Positions 8,381 through 17,491 are shown, counted from the first letter of the stretch. The stretch: 64,000 bases of DNA from Alphaproteobacteria bacterium (GCA_013288335.1 JABDCC010000001.1:40054-104053); one strand, 5' to 3'. The notes: a model not told the origin generated them from the sequence alone. Numbers and translations are program-made.

Positions 8381-9811
8381 TTATTTTGGATTCACTGCTT
8401 TATCATCATGCAGATTCCAGCCGCCGCCGAGCGCTTTGATAAGTGCAATTCGTGCATTGATACGGCGAGTGAGGATGTCGTTTGAGGCAAGCTCTGCTTG
8501 AAGCGCGGTATTCTGAGAAACCACTACATCCAAATACGTTGCAATGCCGCCTTTATAGCGATCTTGGGCTTGAGTAAGCGCTTTCTCAGCGGCTTCCGTG
8601 GCTGCAGTCTGGCTTGTATTTTCCTGCTCCAACTGTTTGATGGCGACGAGATTATCTTCTGCTTCTTTGAAAGCGGTAAGTACCGTTTCGCGGTAATTGG
8701 CAATCGTTTCATTATAAGCAGCGCGTGCCTGATCGTTCATCGCGTGAATTTTTCCGGCGTCAAATAGTGTCATTACCGCGCTTGGCCCAAGCGACCAGAA
8801 CTGGCTCGGTGCATTAAACAATGTGGAGCGGGTAATGCTTTCAAAACCAAACATAGCATCGAGGCTTATGGTAGGGAAGTAAGCGGCGCGGGCAACGCCA
8901 ATCTCGGCATTGGCAGAGGAAACCCGGCGTTCTGCGGCAGCAATATCCGGGCGGCGCTCCAGCAACGTGGAGGGTAAGCCCGCATCAATTGTTGGAGCTT
9001 CGCTGACTATGGTTACGGGGTCAATTTTAAAAGAAGACGGCATCTCACCCACGAGTATGGCGATCGCATGTTCCATTTGCGCGCGTTGTAATGCAGATTC
9101 CGCACTTTGTGTTTTGGCATTTTCTAATTGTGTTTTCGCCTGATCCACATCCGCTTCTGAAGCTATACCGCCATTATGACGGTCATTGGTGAGGTCGTAT
9201 GCTTTCTGGTAAGCATCAATAGCTTTGCCAAGTATAACTTGTGCTTTATCAAGTGCGCGCAGATTAAAATAATCGGTGGCGAGTTCTGCGTGGATACTTA
9301 AATCCAGCACCGCTTTATCAGCAGCGCTTGCTTGTGCAAGATTACCGGCGGCTTTGGCGGAATTGCGCACGCGCCCCCAGATATCAAGCTCATAGGATAA
9401 ATCCACGCCCACTATATTTTCGTTATAGAGTGAAAGTGTTGTCTGTGAGGTAATATTATGGGAAAGCTGATTGCGGCTTTCACTGGCATTTGCAGTCACG
9501 GTGGGAAAATAAGCAGCATTGGCTTGCGTTGCAACGGCACGTGCCTGATCATAACGTGCAATGGCAGCTTTTAAATCCTGGTTTGAACTTGCAACTTTGC
9601 TTTCCAGATCATTTAATTTTTCATCACCGAATATTTTCCACCACTCTCCACGCTCTATAGCATCTGCGGGTTTTGCAAGTTGCCAATCTTTGTTTTCCTT
9701 ATAGGCCTCTGGAATAGGTGCGGTACTGGGTTGTGTATATTTGGGCGCAAGTGAACAGGAGGCTAATGTCCCAAATAACAGTGCGCCCAGAATAAGATTT
9801 CTGAATATCAC
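8381..9811 (-). CDS. RND efflux outer membrane factor, NodT family lipoprotein
   Basis: TolC-like channel of 476 residues. The N-terminus is a lipoprotein signal with lipobox LASC (Cys about 19), then PKYTQPSTAP and EWWKIFGDEKLNDL, the standard NodT-family start. Two OEP repeats follow, with the duplicated helices (SYELDIWGRVRNSAKAAGNL and GPSAVMTLFDAGKI regions). It forms the outer-membrane duct for the adjacent RND pump. Its ATG overlaps the stop of the membrane-fusion gene by four bases, so translation is coupled. Last gene of the marR-led operon. Confidence 0.92.
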   Translation of the reverse strand: MIFRNLILGALLFGTLASCSLAPKYTQPSTAPIPEAYKENKDWQLAKPADAIERGEWWKIFGDEKLNDLESKVASSNQDLKAAIARYDQARAVATQANAAYFPTVTANASESRNQLSHNITSQTTLSLYNENIVGVDLSYELDIWGRVRNSAKAAGNLAQASAADKAVLDLSIHAELATDYFNLRALDKAQVILGKAIDAYQKAYDLTNDRHNGGIASEADVDQAKTQLENAKTQSAESALQRAQMEHAIAILVGEMPSSFKIDPVTIVSEAPTIDAGLPSTLLERRPDIAAAERRVSSANAEIGVARAAYFPTISLDAMFGFESITRSTLFNAPSQFWSLGPSAVMTLFDAGKIHAMNDQARAAYNETIANYRETVLTAFKEAEDNLVAIKQLEQENTSQTAATEAAEKALTQAQDRYKGGIATYLDVVVSQNTALQAELASNDILTRRINARIALIKALGGGWNLHDDKAVNPK

Positions 9812-10962
9812 TTTTTCATGTCCTTATCGTCATGCTTGTCAGCGGCCTCGGCAACACGGACTGCCTGTCCATTACTCAGCGAATCGGGAGGATTTACGAT
9901 AACGATCTCCTGCGGCTCAATGCCGGAAAGTATTTCCACGGAATTGCCAAAGTCGCGCCCCATTTTAACGGATTTGAGCAACACTTTGTTGTTTGCATCT
10001 ATCGTTGCTACCTGCAAACCTTCTTTGCGGAAAAGCAAGGCGTTTACCGGTAGGCGGATATTAGTGTCGTGGGCTGCAAGCTTCATATGTACATCGGCAA
10101 ACCCACCGGGGAGTATTTCATACTTATTATTCTCTACCAAAAATTCAATCAGCTCTGTTCTCGTCGTATTATCGATTCCCTCGGCGGTATGGTATAATGT
10201 CGCCTTGTAACTATGATCGGAATGTTCGGTAAATGTGATATCGGCTTCCATATCCGGCGTAATCGCATAGGCATAATTTTCCGGAACGCTTACATAGACG
10301 CGCAGTTTATTATGTTGCGATAACTGAAACAGAACTTGCCCGGTAGTGCTTCCGGAGTTTATCAGCGCGCCGATATCGGTAAGCCGGGCGGTCACCACCC
10401 CATCAAAAGGAGCAACAACACGTTTGAAAGATTCCAGATCTTTCAAGCGATCGACATTGGCTTGTGCGGAAGCAAGTGCAGCGGCCTTTGCTTTCGCATC
10501 ACCGATTTTTTCATCGGTTTCCTGTTTGGATACCGAGTCAGTTTTTAAAAGCGCTTCCCAGCGTGTGGCGGTGATTTGTGCCAGATCGTTATTAGCTTTT
10601 GCAGTTGCCAGATCGGCTATGGCCTGATGGAGTTGTGCATCTATTTCAGGGGTGTCGATTTCGGCCATAAGTTGCCCGGTTTTTACATGGGTACCCATGC
10701 CGGTATACCATTGTTTCAGATAGCCATTGGTGCGCGCATAAATCGGTGCTTCATGCCAGGGGCGTACATTTCCGGGCAGTACAATTTCTTCACTCGCAGG
10801 CCCACCTGGTGCTTTAATCACATTCACTGTGGTTATCGCCTGATCCTGAGTGCGATCATTTAATGCTCTCGCGGCGTGGATGCGCATGCCAATGAGGGTG
10901 AATGCTATCAGTAACATTAGAATAGCAAATAATATTCTTTTTTTCTTTAAATGCTTAGCCAT
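9808..10962 (-). CDS. RND efflux periplasmic adaptor (membrane fusion protein)
   Basis: HlyD/AcrA-like protein of 384 residues with one N-terminal membrane helix (about 10-28), a lipoyl-type half (GNVRPWHEAPIYARTNGYL and later VVAPFDGVVTARLTDIGALI), a helical hairpin between them, and a beta-barrel C-terminal region. It bridges the RND pump and outer-membrane factor in the periplasm. It overlaps the RND gene by eight bases upstream and the outer-membrane-factor gene by four bases downstream. The acidic/basic tail (AAEAADKHDDKDMKK) is cytosol-like low complexity. Confidence 0.92.
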   Translation of the reverse strand: MAKHLKKKRILFAILMLLIAFTLIGMRIHAARALNDRTQDQAITTVNVIKAPGGPASEEIVLPGNVRPWHEAPIYARTNGYLKQWYTGMGTHVKTGQLMAEIDTPEIDAQLHQAIADLATAKANNDLAQITATRWEALLKTDSVSKQETDEKIGDAKAKAAALASAQANVDRLKDLESFKRVVAPFDGVVTARLTDIGALINSGSTTGQVLFQLSQHNKLRVYVSVPENYAYAITPDMEADITFTEHSDHSYKATLYHTAEGIDNTTRTELIEFLVENNKYEILPGGFADVHMKLAAHDTNIRLPVNALLFRKEGLQVATIDANNKVLLKSVKMGRDFGNSVEILSGIEPQEIVIVNPPDSLSNGQAVRVAEAADKHDDKDMKK

Positions 10963-13900
10963 TGTAATTCTCCTGTTGCGTAGCGTGTCCGCCGTTCTTC
11001 AGTCTTCTGCGTTCATGAATCAGACAGAAGACCGCAGGCACAAAAAACAGAGTTGAAATGGTTGCAAAAGCAAGCCCGCCAATAACGGCGCGCCCGAGCG
11101 GTGCATTCTGTTCACCGCCATCACCAAGACCAAGCGCCATTGGAATCATACCGATGATCATGGCGAGTGCCGTCATAATGACTGGGCGCAGACGTGTGTA
11201 GCCCGCTTCAAGCGATGCGGTTATAGCATCGTCACCATGTGACATACGTTCACGCGCGAAGCTTACAATTAAAATACTGTTTGCGGTGGCAACACCCATA
11301 CACATGATAGCGCCGGTGAGTGCCGGAACACTGAGCGTCGTATGGCTTAAGAATAACATCCAGACAATACCTGCAATAGCGGCAGGAAGTGCGGTGATAA
11401 TGATAAACGGATCTGTCCAGGACTGGAAGTTAATCACGATGAGTAAGTAGACTAGAAGAATCGCAAATACTAGTCCGCTGTAAAGACCGCTGAACGAAGC
11501 CTCACGTGTCTGCATTTGTCCGCGTGCTCTTACGCGCGAACCTTTAGGCACATCTTTTTCTGTGTCGGAAATTATTTTATCAATATCTCTTCCCACCGCA
11601 CCTAAATCGCGGTCTTCCACGGCTGCAAAAATATCAATGACGGGCTGAACGTTATAATGTGAAACGACAGCGGGGCCTGCGCCACGCGAAACATCCGATA
11701 CTGCACCAAGCAATTGTGGGGCAGCATTCGCATGGCCGGTGATGGGGATATTACGAAGCGCATCAATCGAATCCAGATCGTGTTGCGGAGTCTGAGTAAC
11801 GATAGAATAAGACACACCATTTTTGGGATTAAGCCAGAATGTAGGCGCGGTCTGGAAACTGCCCGAAAGCGAGATAAGCATATCACTTGCAACATCAAGT
11901 GCTGTAAGCCCCAGCTCTTGTGCGCGTGTTCGATCAAGGGTGACATGCAGTTCAGGATTATCGGAAACCTGCTGAATTCTGGCATCGGCAATACCTGAGA
12001 CATGACGGATTTTATCGTAAAGCATATCAGCATATTTTTTGTTGGCATCGTCGTTAAGACCAATTACCTGTACATCAATCGGCGAGGGCAGGCCGAAATT
12101 AAGAATCTGGCTCACGATGTCGGCAGGCAAAAACGAGAAGGTAACGCCGGGCATGGCTTTTGGCAGGGTCTGGCGCAGCTGGCGCACATAGTCAGGGGTA
12201 GGGTGATGATCGGGAGAAAGTGAGATAAGAATATCGGCGTCACTGGAGCCTATCGGTGCTGAGTTGCTGTAAGAAAGGTTGGTTCCGCTTATCGGCAAGC
12301 CGACATTATCTACCACACGTGCCAGTTCTTTTTCAGGAATGACTTTGCGTATCTGATTGTCGATCTCTTCGCATAATTTTGCGGTTTCTTCTACACGTAA
12401 TCCGGTATGAGCGTGGATATGAAGTTTAATCTCGCCGCCGTCGACGCCTGGAAAAAAGTCGGAGCCGAGCCACGGAGCAAGTATTAATAAAGAAGCGACT
12501 ATGAAGCCCAAGAAACAACTGATAAAAAGCCCACGATGTTCAAGTGTTAAAGCGAGTTTCTGGTGATAGAATTCACGAAGCTTCTCAAATTTATGCTCAA
12601 AACTTGCCTGCAGGCGGGCAAATATATTTTTGCGCATGTGCTGCACTTCATGATCATGAGGTGTGTCATGTGCCTTAAGCCAGTACATTGCCAGAGTCGG
12701 AACCAATGTGCGCGATAACACATACGAAGCAAGCATGGCGAACACCACTGCTTCTGCCAAAGGAATAAATAGAAACCTTGAAACGCCGGTTAAGAAAAAC
12801 ATCGGCACGAACACAATGCAGATACATAAGGTTGAGACCAATGCTGGTATAGCGATCTGCTGCGCTCCATCTAAAATTGCTTCCTGTACTTCTTTTCCCT
12901 GTTCTAAGTGCCAGTTGATATTTTCGATAGCAACGGTTGCATCATCAACCAATATACCGACCGCAAGCGCGAGACCGCCCAGCGTCATAATGTTAATAGT
13001 TTGTCCAAGCGCGGATAGCAGGATTATGGAAGCCAGCACGGAGAGGGGAATAGATAAAGTAATAATGAGTGTGCTGCGCCAGCTACCAAGAAACAGCAAT
13101 ATCATAAGTCCGGTAAGCACGGCGGCAATAATACCTTCGCGTATTACCCCATCAATGGCACCACGCACGAAAATAGATTGATCGCTTATTGCCTGCAGAG
13201 TTATTTCCGGTGGAATCATATCCCGAAGATGTGGTATTAAATTTTTAATGCGGTCAATAATATCCAGTGTCGACGAGTTTCCGGTTTTAAGAATGGACAT
13301 CAGCATGGCGCGGTGATTGTCCATATGCACGATGTTGGTCTGCGGAGCAAATCCATCGCGGACATGCGCAACGTCTTTGATATAGAGCGTTGTATCACCA
13401 TCGGCTTTTACAGGTAGGTTATTGAGCTCATCCACCACTGTTGGGCTGGCATTGAGCTTCACTGTATATTCGTATTCACCAATCTTTTCTGTGCCCGCAG
13501 GTAAAATCAGATTCTGCGCGCCGATGGCATTGCTGACATCTTGCGCTGAAATGCCGTGTGCTTGCATCGCTTTCTGATTTAAATCCACCTGGATTTGTGG
13601 ACTTTTGCCGCCATAAGGGTAGGGAAGCGCTGCGCCCTGTATGGTAGCAAGTTGTGTGCGGATAATGTTATTGCCGAAGTCAAAAAGCTCCTGTTCGGAA
13701 TATTTTGTACTCGAAAGCGCAAGCTGAATCACCGGAACGGTGGATGCATTGTAGCTCAAGATCAGCGGCGGTGTGGTGCCGGGCGGTAATTGGCGCAGCA
13801 TCGTCTGGGCAATCGCAGTAACCTGACTCAATGCAATATTTATATTAACAACAGGTTGAAAATATACCTTGATAACGGAAACCCCTTGCAAGGACTGGGA

Positions 13901-14146
13901 TTCTATATGTTCAATATCGGTCACTGTAACCGTTAGCGCGCGCTCAAAATTTGCAGTAATGCGGTTGCCCATTTCGTCTGGCGGCAAGCCACTATAACTC
14001 CAGACTATGCTTACAACCGGAATGCCGATATTAGGAAAAATATCAATGGGGGTTCGCATGATGGTAAGCGGGCCCATAATGAGCAAAAGCAGAGCCAGCA
14101 CAATGAATGTGTATGGCCGCGTCAGTGCTATTTTAACAATCCACAT
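10955..14146 (-). CDS. RND multidrug efflux pump (HAE1-like permease)
   Basis: 1063-residue proton-driven transporter with the AcrB-type 1+5+1+5 helix layout and two large periplasmic loops. The proton-relay Asp pair is present in helix 4 (GILVDDATVAIENI), and the N-terminus (ALTRPYTFIVLALLLLIMG) and PTLAMYWL segment are characteristic. Sequence features such as TPIDIFPNIGIPVV place it nearer to the MdtB/CusA-like and uncharacterised branch than to AcrB itself. Substrates are probably organic compounds, but cannot be read from sequence. It starts one base after the marR stop codon, within the same operon. Confidence 0.93.
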   Translation of the reverse strand: MWIVKIALTRPYTFIVLALLLLIMGPLTIMRTPIDIFPNIGIPVVSIVWSYSGLPPDEMGNRITANFERALTVTVTDIEHIESQSLQGVSVIKVYFQPVVNINIALSQVTAIAQTMLRQLPPGTTPPLILSYNASTVPVIQLALSSTKYSEQELFDFGNNIIRTQLATIQGAALPYPYGGKSPQIQVDLNQKAMQAHGISAQDVSNAIGAQNLILPAGTEKIGEYEYTVKLNASPTVVDELNNLPVKADGDTTLYIKDVAHVRDGFAPQTNIVHMDNHRAMLMSILKTGNSSTLDIIDRIKNLIPHLRDMIPPEITLQAISDQSIFVRGAIDGVIREGIIAAVLTGLMILLFLGSWRSTLIITLSIPLSVLASIILLSALGQTINIMTLGGLALAVGILVDDATVAIENINWHLEQGKEVQEAILDGAQQIAIPALVSTLCICIVFVPMFFLTGVSRFLFIPLAEAVVFAMLASYVLSRTLVPTLAMYWLKAHDTPHDHEVQHMRKNIFARLQASFEHKFEKLREFYHQKLALTLEHRGLFISCFLGFIVASLLILAPWLGSDFFPGVDGGEIKLHIHAHTGLRVEETAKLCEEIDNQIRKVIPEKELARVVDNVGLPISGTNLSYSNSAPIGSSDADILISLSPDHHPTPDYVRQLRQTLPKAMPGVTFSFLPADIVSQILNFGLPSPIDVQVIGLNDDANKKYADMLYDKIRHVSGIADARIQQVSDNPELHVTLDRTRAQELGLTALDVASDMLISLSGSFQTAPTFWLNPKNGVSYSIVTQTPQHDLDSIDALRNIPITGHANAAPQLLGAVSDVSRGAGPAVVSHYNVQPVIDIFAAVEDRDLGAVGRDIDKIISDTEKDVPKGSRVRARGQMQTREASFSGLYSGLVFAILLVYLLIVINFQSWTDPFIIITALPAAIAGIVWMLFLSHTTLSVPALTGAIMCMGVATANSILIVSFARERMSHGDDAITASLEAGYTRLRPVIMTALAMIIGMIPMALGLGDGGEQNAPLGRAVIGGLAFATISTLFFVPAVFCLIHERRRLKNGGHATQQENYNG

Positions 14147-14147
14147 C

Positions 14148-14615
14148 TTACTTTTCCGGTTTTTTGTCCGATATTTTTGTATTAAATTTGGTAAGCAACA
14201 TTATGAGTGTATCGGTCTCTTCTTTGCTGAAATCCGTAAACCATTCATTATATTGCTGAACTACAACAGGGATAAGTGATTCTACCACTTTCTTGCCATG
14301 CGGGGTTATGGCCAGTTTTACTACCCTGCGATCGGTGGTGCTGCGTTGCCTCTTAAGTAGTTTCCTTTTTTCGAGCTGATCAATAACCCGTGTAATAGCA
14401 CCGCTATCATAGCGCATGACCCCACACAAATCTGCACAGGTCACTGCCAGCTCATCGCGCAGATTCATTAAAATCACATACTGGATAAATGTCAGATCTT
14501 TCTCAGCAAACAATGCTTCAATTTTACAGGTAATGATCGCGCTGCTATGGCGGACTAAATACCCGATGCTGCGCCGAGCATCATACCTCTTCGCATTATA
14601 GTAATGCCCCACCAT
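14148..14615 (-). CDS. MarR-family transcriptional regulator of the efflux operon
   Basis: 155-residue winged-helix regulator. The DNA-binding region (about 60-110) contains TCADLCGVMRYDSGAITRVIDQLEKRKLL followed by the wing RSTTDRRVVKLAITPHGK, the typical MarR pattern. As first gene of the operon, one base from the RND pump, it most likely represses its own promoter and is released by a pump substrate. A GAGG ribosome site precedes the ATG and an inverted-repeat operator overlaps the promoter immediately upstream. Ligand unknown. Confidence 0.92.
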   Translation of the reverse strand: MVGHYYNAKRYDARRSIGYLVRHSSAIITCKIEALFAEKDLTFIQYVILMNLRDELAVTCADLCGVMRYDSGAITRVIDQLEKRKLLKRQRSTTDRRVVKLAITPHGKKVVESLIPVVVQQYNEWFTDFSKEETDTLIMLLTKFNTKISDKKPEK

Positions 14616-14635
14616 TTTTTCTGCCTCAACAGTAA

Positions 14636-14678
14636 CTGCCTAGGCAGACAATATAACAAAATACCGCATTATTGTCTA
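14636..14678 (-). promoter_or_regulatory. Promoter and likely MarR operator
   Basis: On the minus strand TAGACA (14673-14678), a 17-base spacer and TATATT (14650-14655) form a good sigma-70-like promoter. Arms AGACAATA and TATTGTCT (14646-14653 and 14670-14677) bracket the -35 to -10 region, and a perfect 12-base palindrome CTGCCTAGGCAG (14636-14647) covers the expected start site. Either could be the MarR site; autoregulation is inferred. Confidence 0.65.
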
Positions 14679-14697
14679 GTGTTGGTTTTATATAGCT

Positions 14698-15828
14698 TTA
14701 GGGAGCGTAGTTTTCGGAAGTATCGTCACTGCCACCAAAGAAATTGCTGAACCAGCCTGAAATGCCACCGCTACTGTTTTTATTAGCGTCAGCATTAATC
14801 ACTGGCTTGGCAATGCGCTCAGATTTAGTCGGTTGGGGTGGTGCTTGCGCTGGTACCACAGTCGCCGGAGCAGTTGCAGCCTGAGATGCTACAGGAGCAG
14901 AATTATTAAAGATACGTGGTGGCACTGGCGTCTGATCATTATACACAACCGATTTTGGCGAAATGGTATTATCATGCGGACCATCTCTACGTGCGAGATA
15001 TTCTGCTATAGCCCTTTTGCCAGCTGCCTCATCGGCAAAGCTCCAGGTTCCTTTAATCGCCCCTTCCATGATCAGCGAATACAGCCCGGTTTCTATAGCT
15101 TGGCGCACGGCAATTTGGCTCGGTTCATTGACGGAATATCCGGTTTCGATCTCAAGTAGTTTATCGATGGATAAATAGCGCGTGACGCTTGCATCCAGTG
15201 CATAGGAAAACACGGTCTTTGAGCTGTTGACTGCGAGAATAACCTGTCCGGTGCTTACGTTGACTGCGCGCAAATACACTGTCACGATATCACGGCTATA
15301 TTGTGCGGAACCGGAAAGGCCAAAATAGCCAGCGGCGGCACCGCCGGTGATGGCATTGGAGTCGTAGAAAATAATTCCACCTTCGATTAGCATACCGCCG
15401 TAAACAAGGGGTGGCAGCTCGGGGAGTCTTGTGCCATTGGGATTGGTATAATCAGAACGCTCCGTACGTATAATCTGACGTTCTTTGAGCAAGTTATTCA
15501 GGCTGCCGCGTTCCGCGACCATAAACCAATTGCCATTGCCGGTATCAAGCAAAGCTTTGGTCAGTACCGAAAGCCCCCCTTTGGTCACAGAACTTGAGAA
15601 ATTTGCAAAACCGGTACTTTCTTTGAACTGTCCGGTTTGATCCTGAAAGTCATATACCGCAACCGGGATCTGATTTTTTGGCAAAGGAAGATCAGCAAGC
15701 AATATGCTGGCTTGCGTAGTATCCGTGACCTGCGCTTCATTGCTCAAATTATTTTTATAAAGACTGGAAGCACTGCAGCCATTAAGCAGCAAAGCACTTA
15801 CTACGACGAGAGGGATTATATTTTTCAT
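14698..15828 (-). CDS. csgG: Curli secretion channel lipoprotein CsgG
   Basis: Outer-membrane nonameric pore that exports curlin subunits. The signal peptide ends in lipobox LLNGC (Cys 18). The following PVAVYDFQDQTGQFKE segment, the VAERGSLNNLLKERQIIR stretch and GGMLIEGGIIFYDSN/GGAAAGYFG region are diagnostic of CsgG, and the family core runs to about residue 275. Unlike E. coli CsgG (about 277 residues) this protein has a Pro/Ala-rich tail of about 100 residues ending in a Gly/Phe-rich segment (SGWFSNFFGG). It is the last gene of the curli operon, 11 bases after csgF. Confidence 0.92.
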   Translation of the reverse strand: MKNIIPLVVVSALLLNGCSASSLYKNNLSNEAQVTDTTQASILLADLPLPKNQIPVAVYDFQDQTGQFKESTGFANFSSSVTKGGLSVLTKALLDTGNGNWFMVAERGSLNNLLKERQIIRTERSDYTNPNGTRLPELPPLVYGGMLIEGGIIFYDSNAITGGAAAGYFGLSGSAQYSRDIVTVYLRAVNVSTGQVILAVNSSKTVFSYALDASVTRYLSIDKLLEIETGYSVNEPSQIAVRQAIETGLYSLIMEGAIKGTWSFADEAAGKRAIAEYLARRDGPHDNTISPKSVVYNDQTPVPPRIFNNSAPVASQAATAPATVVPAQAPPQPTKSERIAKPVINADANKNSSGGISGWFSNFFGGSDDTSENYAP

Positions 15829-15839
15829 TATTTTTATTA

Positions 15840-16238
15840 CTAGCTGATGGGGAAAGAAATAGTGGTAATCTGACCATCCAGATCGTGGATAACAATAGTG
15901 CGAATACCACCGCTTGTAGTGTATGTAGCAAAAGAGCCATCACCAAATTGAACGGTTCCTGAACTTGTAGCATTGCCAGTTAATTGTTGCTGTAGTGTTA
16001 TAGAAATACCGCTTAAAACACCTTGTTTCACTATCTCGGCGTCCGATAATGATGTATTGGGGCTGCTGGCTGCCGGTTTTGTAAGATTTGCAAGATTGGC
16101 TATATTGGGCCCGTTATTCGGATCGGCGGTGGGTGTAATATCAGGATTTATTCCATGATAGACCAGTTCGGAGGCATATACTGTTCCACTCAGCGCTAAC
16201 GACACTGAAAGTATTGCTATTATAGGTATAAGCTTCAT
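15840..16238 (-). CDS. csgF: Curli assembly factor CsgF-like protein
   Basis: Secreted protein of 132 residues with a signal peptide cleaved near VYAS. The mature N-terminus ELVYHGINPDITPTADPNNG fits the conserved CsgF pattern LVYxPxNPxFGGxPLNG, the part that inserts into the CsgG pore; the C-terminal half shows the beta-strand pattern of CsgF (GTVQFGDGSFATY, TIVIHDLDGQITTISFP). In curli systems CsgF couples secretion to nucleation at the surface. AAGGA precedes the ATG. It sits between the curlin-repeat genes and csgG with 11-12 base gaps. Confidence 0.85.
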   Translation of the reverse strand: MKLIPIIAILSVSLALSGTVYASELVYHGINPDITPTADPNNGPNIANLANLTKPAASSPNTSLSDAEIVKQGVLSGISITLQQQLTGNATSSGTVQFGDGSFATYTTSGGIRTIVIHDLDGQITTISFPIS

Positions 16239-16250
16239 GAGTCCTTCCTT

Positions 16251-16811
16251 TTACTTTGTCGTGTCTTCTATGACTTTATCATTCTGAATGACGCGAGAAT
16301 GATTGTAGTTGCCCGTTTGCTTGCGCGCAACTTCATTATTATTTTGTCCGGTCTGTTTAATTAAAATATCATTACTGTTTCCCTCCTGAGAAATGGAGGC
16401 TTTATTGCCCGTAAGATTAATCTTACCTGATTTTTTTATTTCAGGAGCATTAACCTTCTTAGCCACGTTTTGTTGAGTAGCATCTTTCTGGTCGGTGAGC
16501 GCCTGTGCCCGTGCGGGTGCAGAAGTATAAGGATTTGCCAATATGGATTTCTGATAATCCGAAGTAGCATTCCCCGAAGGAGGATAACCCAGCGGCGGGT
16601 TTGGATTTTTCTGATTATCATTCGGAAATGGCGGGGCATCTTTATCCGACTGATGAACCTGTATAGCATTGTTCGCGCCGGACTGATTTATTTCAATACT
16701 ACCCGAACCAAGTTGCTCGATATCAACAGAATTGGCGGCTGATAAGGATGTTGCGCTGAATAAGAGCATAATTAAAGCGGGGATAAAATTACAAACAACC
16801 CAAAACTTCAT
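16251..16811 (-). CDS. Bipartite curlin-repeat protein with proline-rich linker
   Basis: A signal peptide (cleaved near SLSAA) precedes two or three N-terminal curlin-type strands (SVDIEQLGSGSIEINQSG), then a polar, Pro/Asn-rich linker of about 75 residues (PPFPNDNQKNPNPPLGYPP) and a second block of about four strands (ISQEGNSNDILIKQTGQNNN). The Q-x-G-x-x-N spacing is that of curlin repeats. The divided layout and charged tail suggest a nucleator or anchor (CsgB-like role) rather than the main fibre subunit; this is inference. Nine bases separate it from the upstream curlin gene. Confidence 0.75.
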   Translation of the reverse strand: MKFWVVCNFIPALIMLLFSATSLSAANSVDIEQLGSGSIEINQSGANNAIQVHQSDKDAPPFPNDNQKNPNPPLGYPPSGNATSDYQKSILANPYTSAPARAQALTDQKDATQQNVAKKVNAPEIKKSGKINLTGNKASISQEGNSNDILIKQTGQNNNEVARKQTGNYNHSRVIQNDKVIEDTTK

Positions 16812-16820
16812 AATACATTA

Positions 16821-17423
16821 TTATAAGTGCTGGCTTATGGTGATACTCTTGTTATTACCATTTTGGGTAATATGGCTTATAAAACCATTGCCGACCTGGG
16901 ATTTATTGATGGTGTCATTATTGCCATTCTGCACGTCGGCAGAATTATTATTGTTTCCGGTCTGTCTTACTTCATCAGTGTCGTTATTGCCGGTTTGAGA
17001 AGAGTGTATAATATTACCATTTCCTGCTTGTGCGCTCGAAAATCTGTCAAAATTTCCGTTCTGTGCCAGTAAAATCTCATTTGCGGTGCCATCTTGTATT
17101 GCAGCGGCATAATTGCTTGCACCAAGCTGTGAAATACCTGCTAAATTGTTGCTGCCCGTCTGCGTTATAGAAGCGCTATTGCTATCACCATTTTGCAATA
17201 TACCTGCTTTGTTGCTGCTGCCTGTTTGGTGAATAGTAGCAAAGTTAGCTGTACCTGTTTGCGATATTCCGGACACGTTAGCACTACCGTTCTGCGCGCT
17301 GGCGGCGCTATTTCCATTTCCAACCTGGGCAATGGCGATGGTATTATCATCTGCCAGGGACTCAGCGGCTGTCAGTAAAACTGCCATTGCAGCAATAGTA
17401 CCAATAAAACACAGTAATTTCAT
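16821..17423 (-). CDS. Curlin-repeat amyloid subunit with regular 11-residue lattice
   Basis: After a signal peptide (about 1-25) the whole mature protein is an unbroken series of fifteen 11-residue units plus a partial sixteenth, each of the form N-x5-Q-x-G-x-x, such as NVSGISQTGTA and NLAGISQLGAS. This is half the curlin repeat of E. coli CsgA, so each unit should be one strand and two units one rung of a cross-beta solenoid. It is probably the major or co-major curli subunit, exported through CsgG. Asn and Asp replace some lattice positions toward the C-terminus. Confidence 0.85.
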   Translation of the reverse strand: MKLLCFIGTIAAMAVLLTAAESLADDNTIAIAQVGNGNSAASAQNGSANVSGISQTGTANFATIHQTGSSNKAGILQNGDSNSASITQTGSNNLAGISQLGASNYAAAIQDGTANEILLAQNGNFDRFSSAQAGNGNIIHSSQTGNNDTDEVRQTGNNNNSADVQNGNNDTINKSQVGNGFISHITQNGNNKSITISQHL

Positions 17424-17451
17424 GTTTGTACACCAACTTAAAATTTAAGGT

Positions 17452-17474
17452 CCGCCCCCGCTAAGCAGGGGCGG
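17452..17474 (-). other. GC-rich hairpin between the first two curlin genes
   Basis: CCGCCCC and GGGGCGG arms enclose a loop that can extend pairing with GC-TAA-GC. It stands out in an AT-rich surrounding, between stop and start of consecutive curlin genes. There is no T-run, so it is more likely an mRNA-stabilising or attenuating hairpin than a full terminator. A CTTAAAATTTAAG palindrome follows downstream at 17438-17450. Confidence 0.6.
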
Positions 17475-17491
17475 AAATTCAACTCAGCTTA

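Noticed and set aside
12663-13181. 172-aa ORF antisense to the RND pump
   Set aside because: Antisense shadow of a well-conserved RND gene with biased composition (Ser/Ile/Thr) typical of such shadows.
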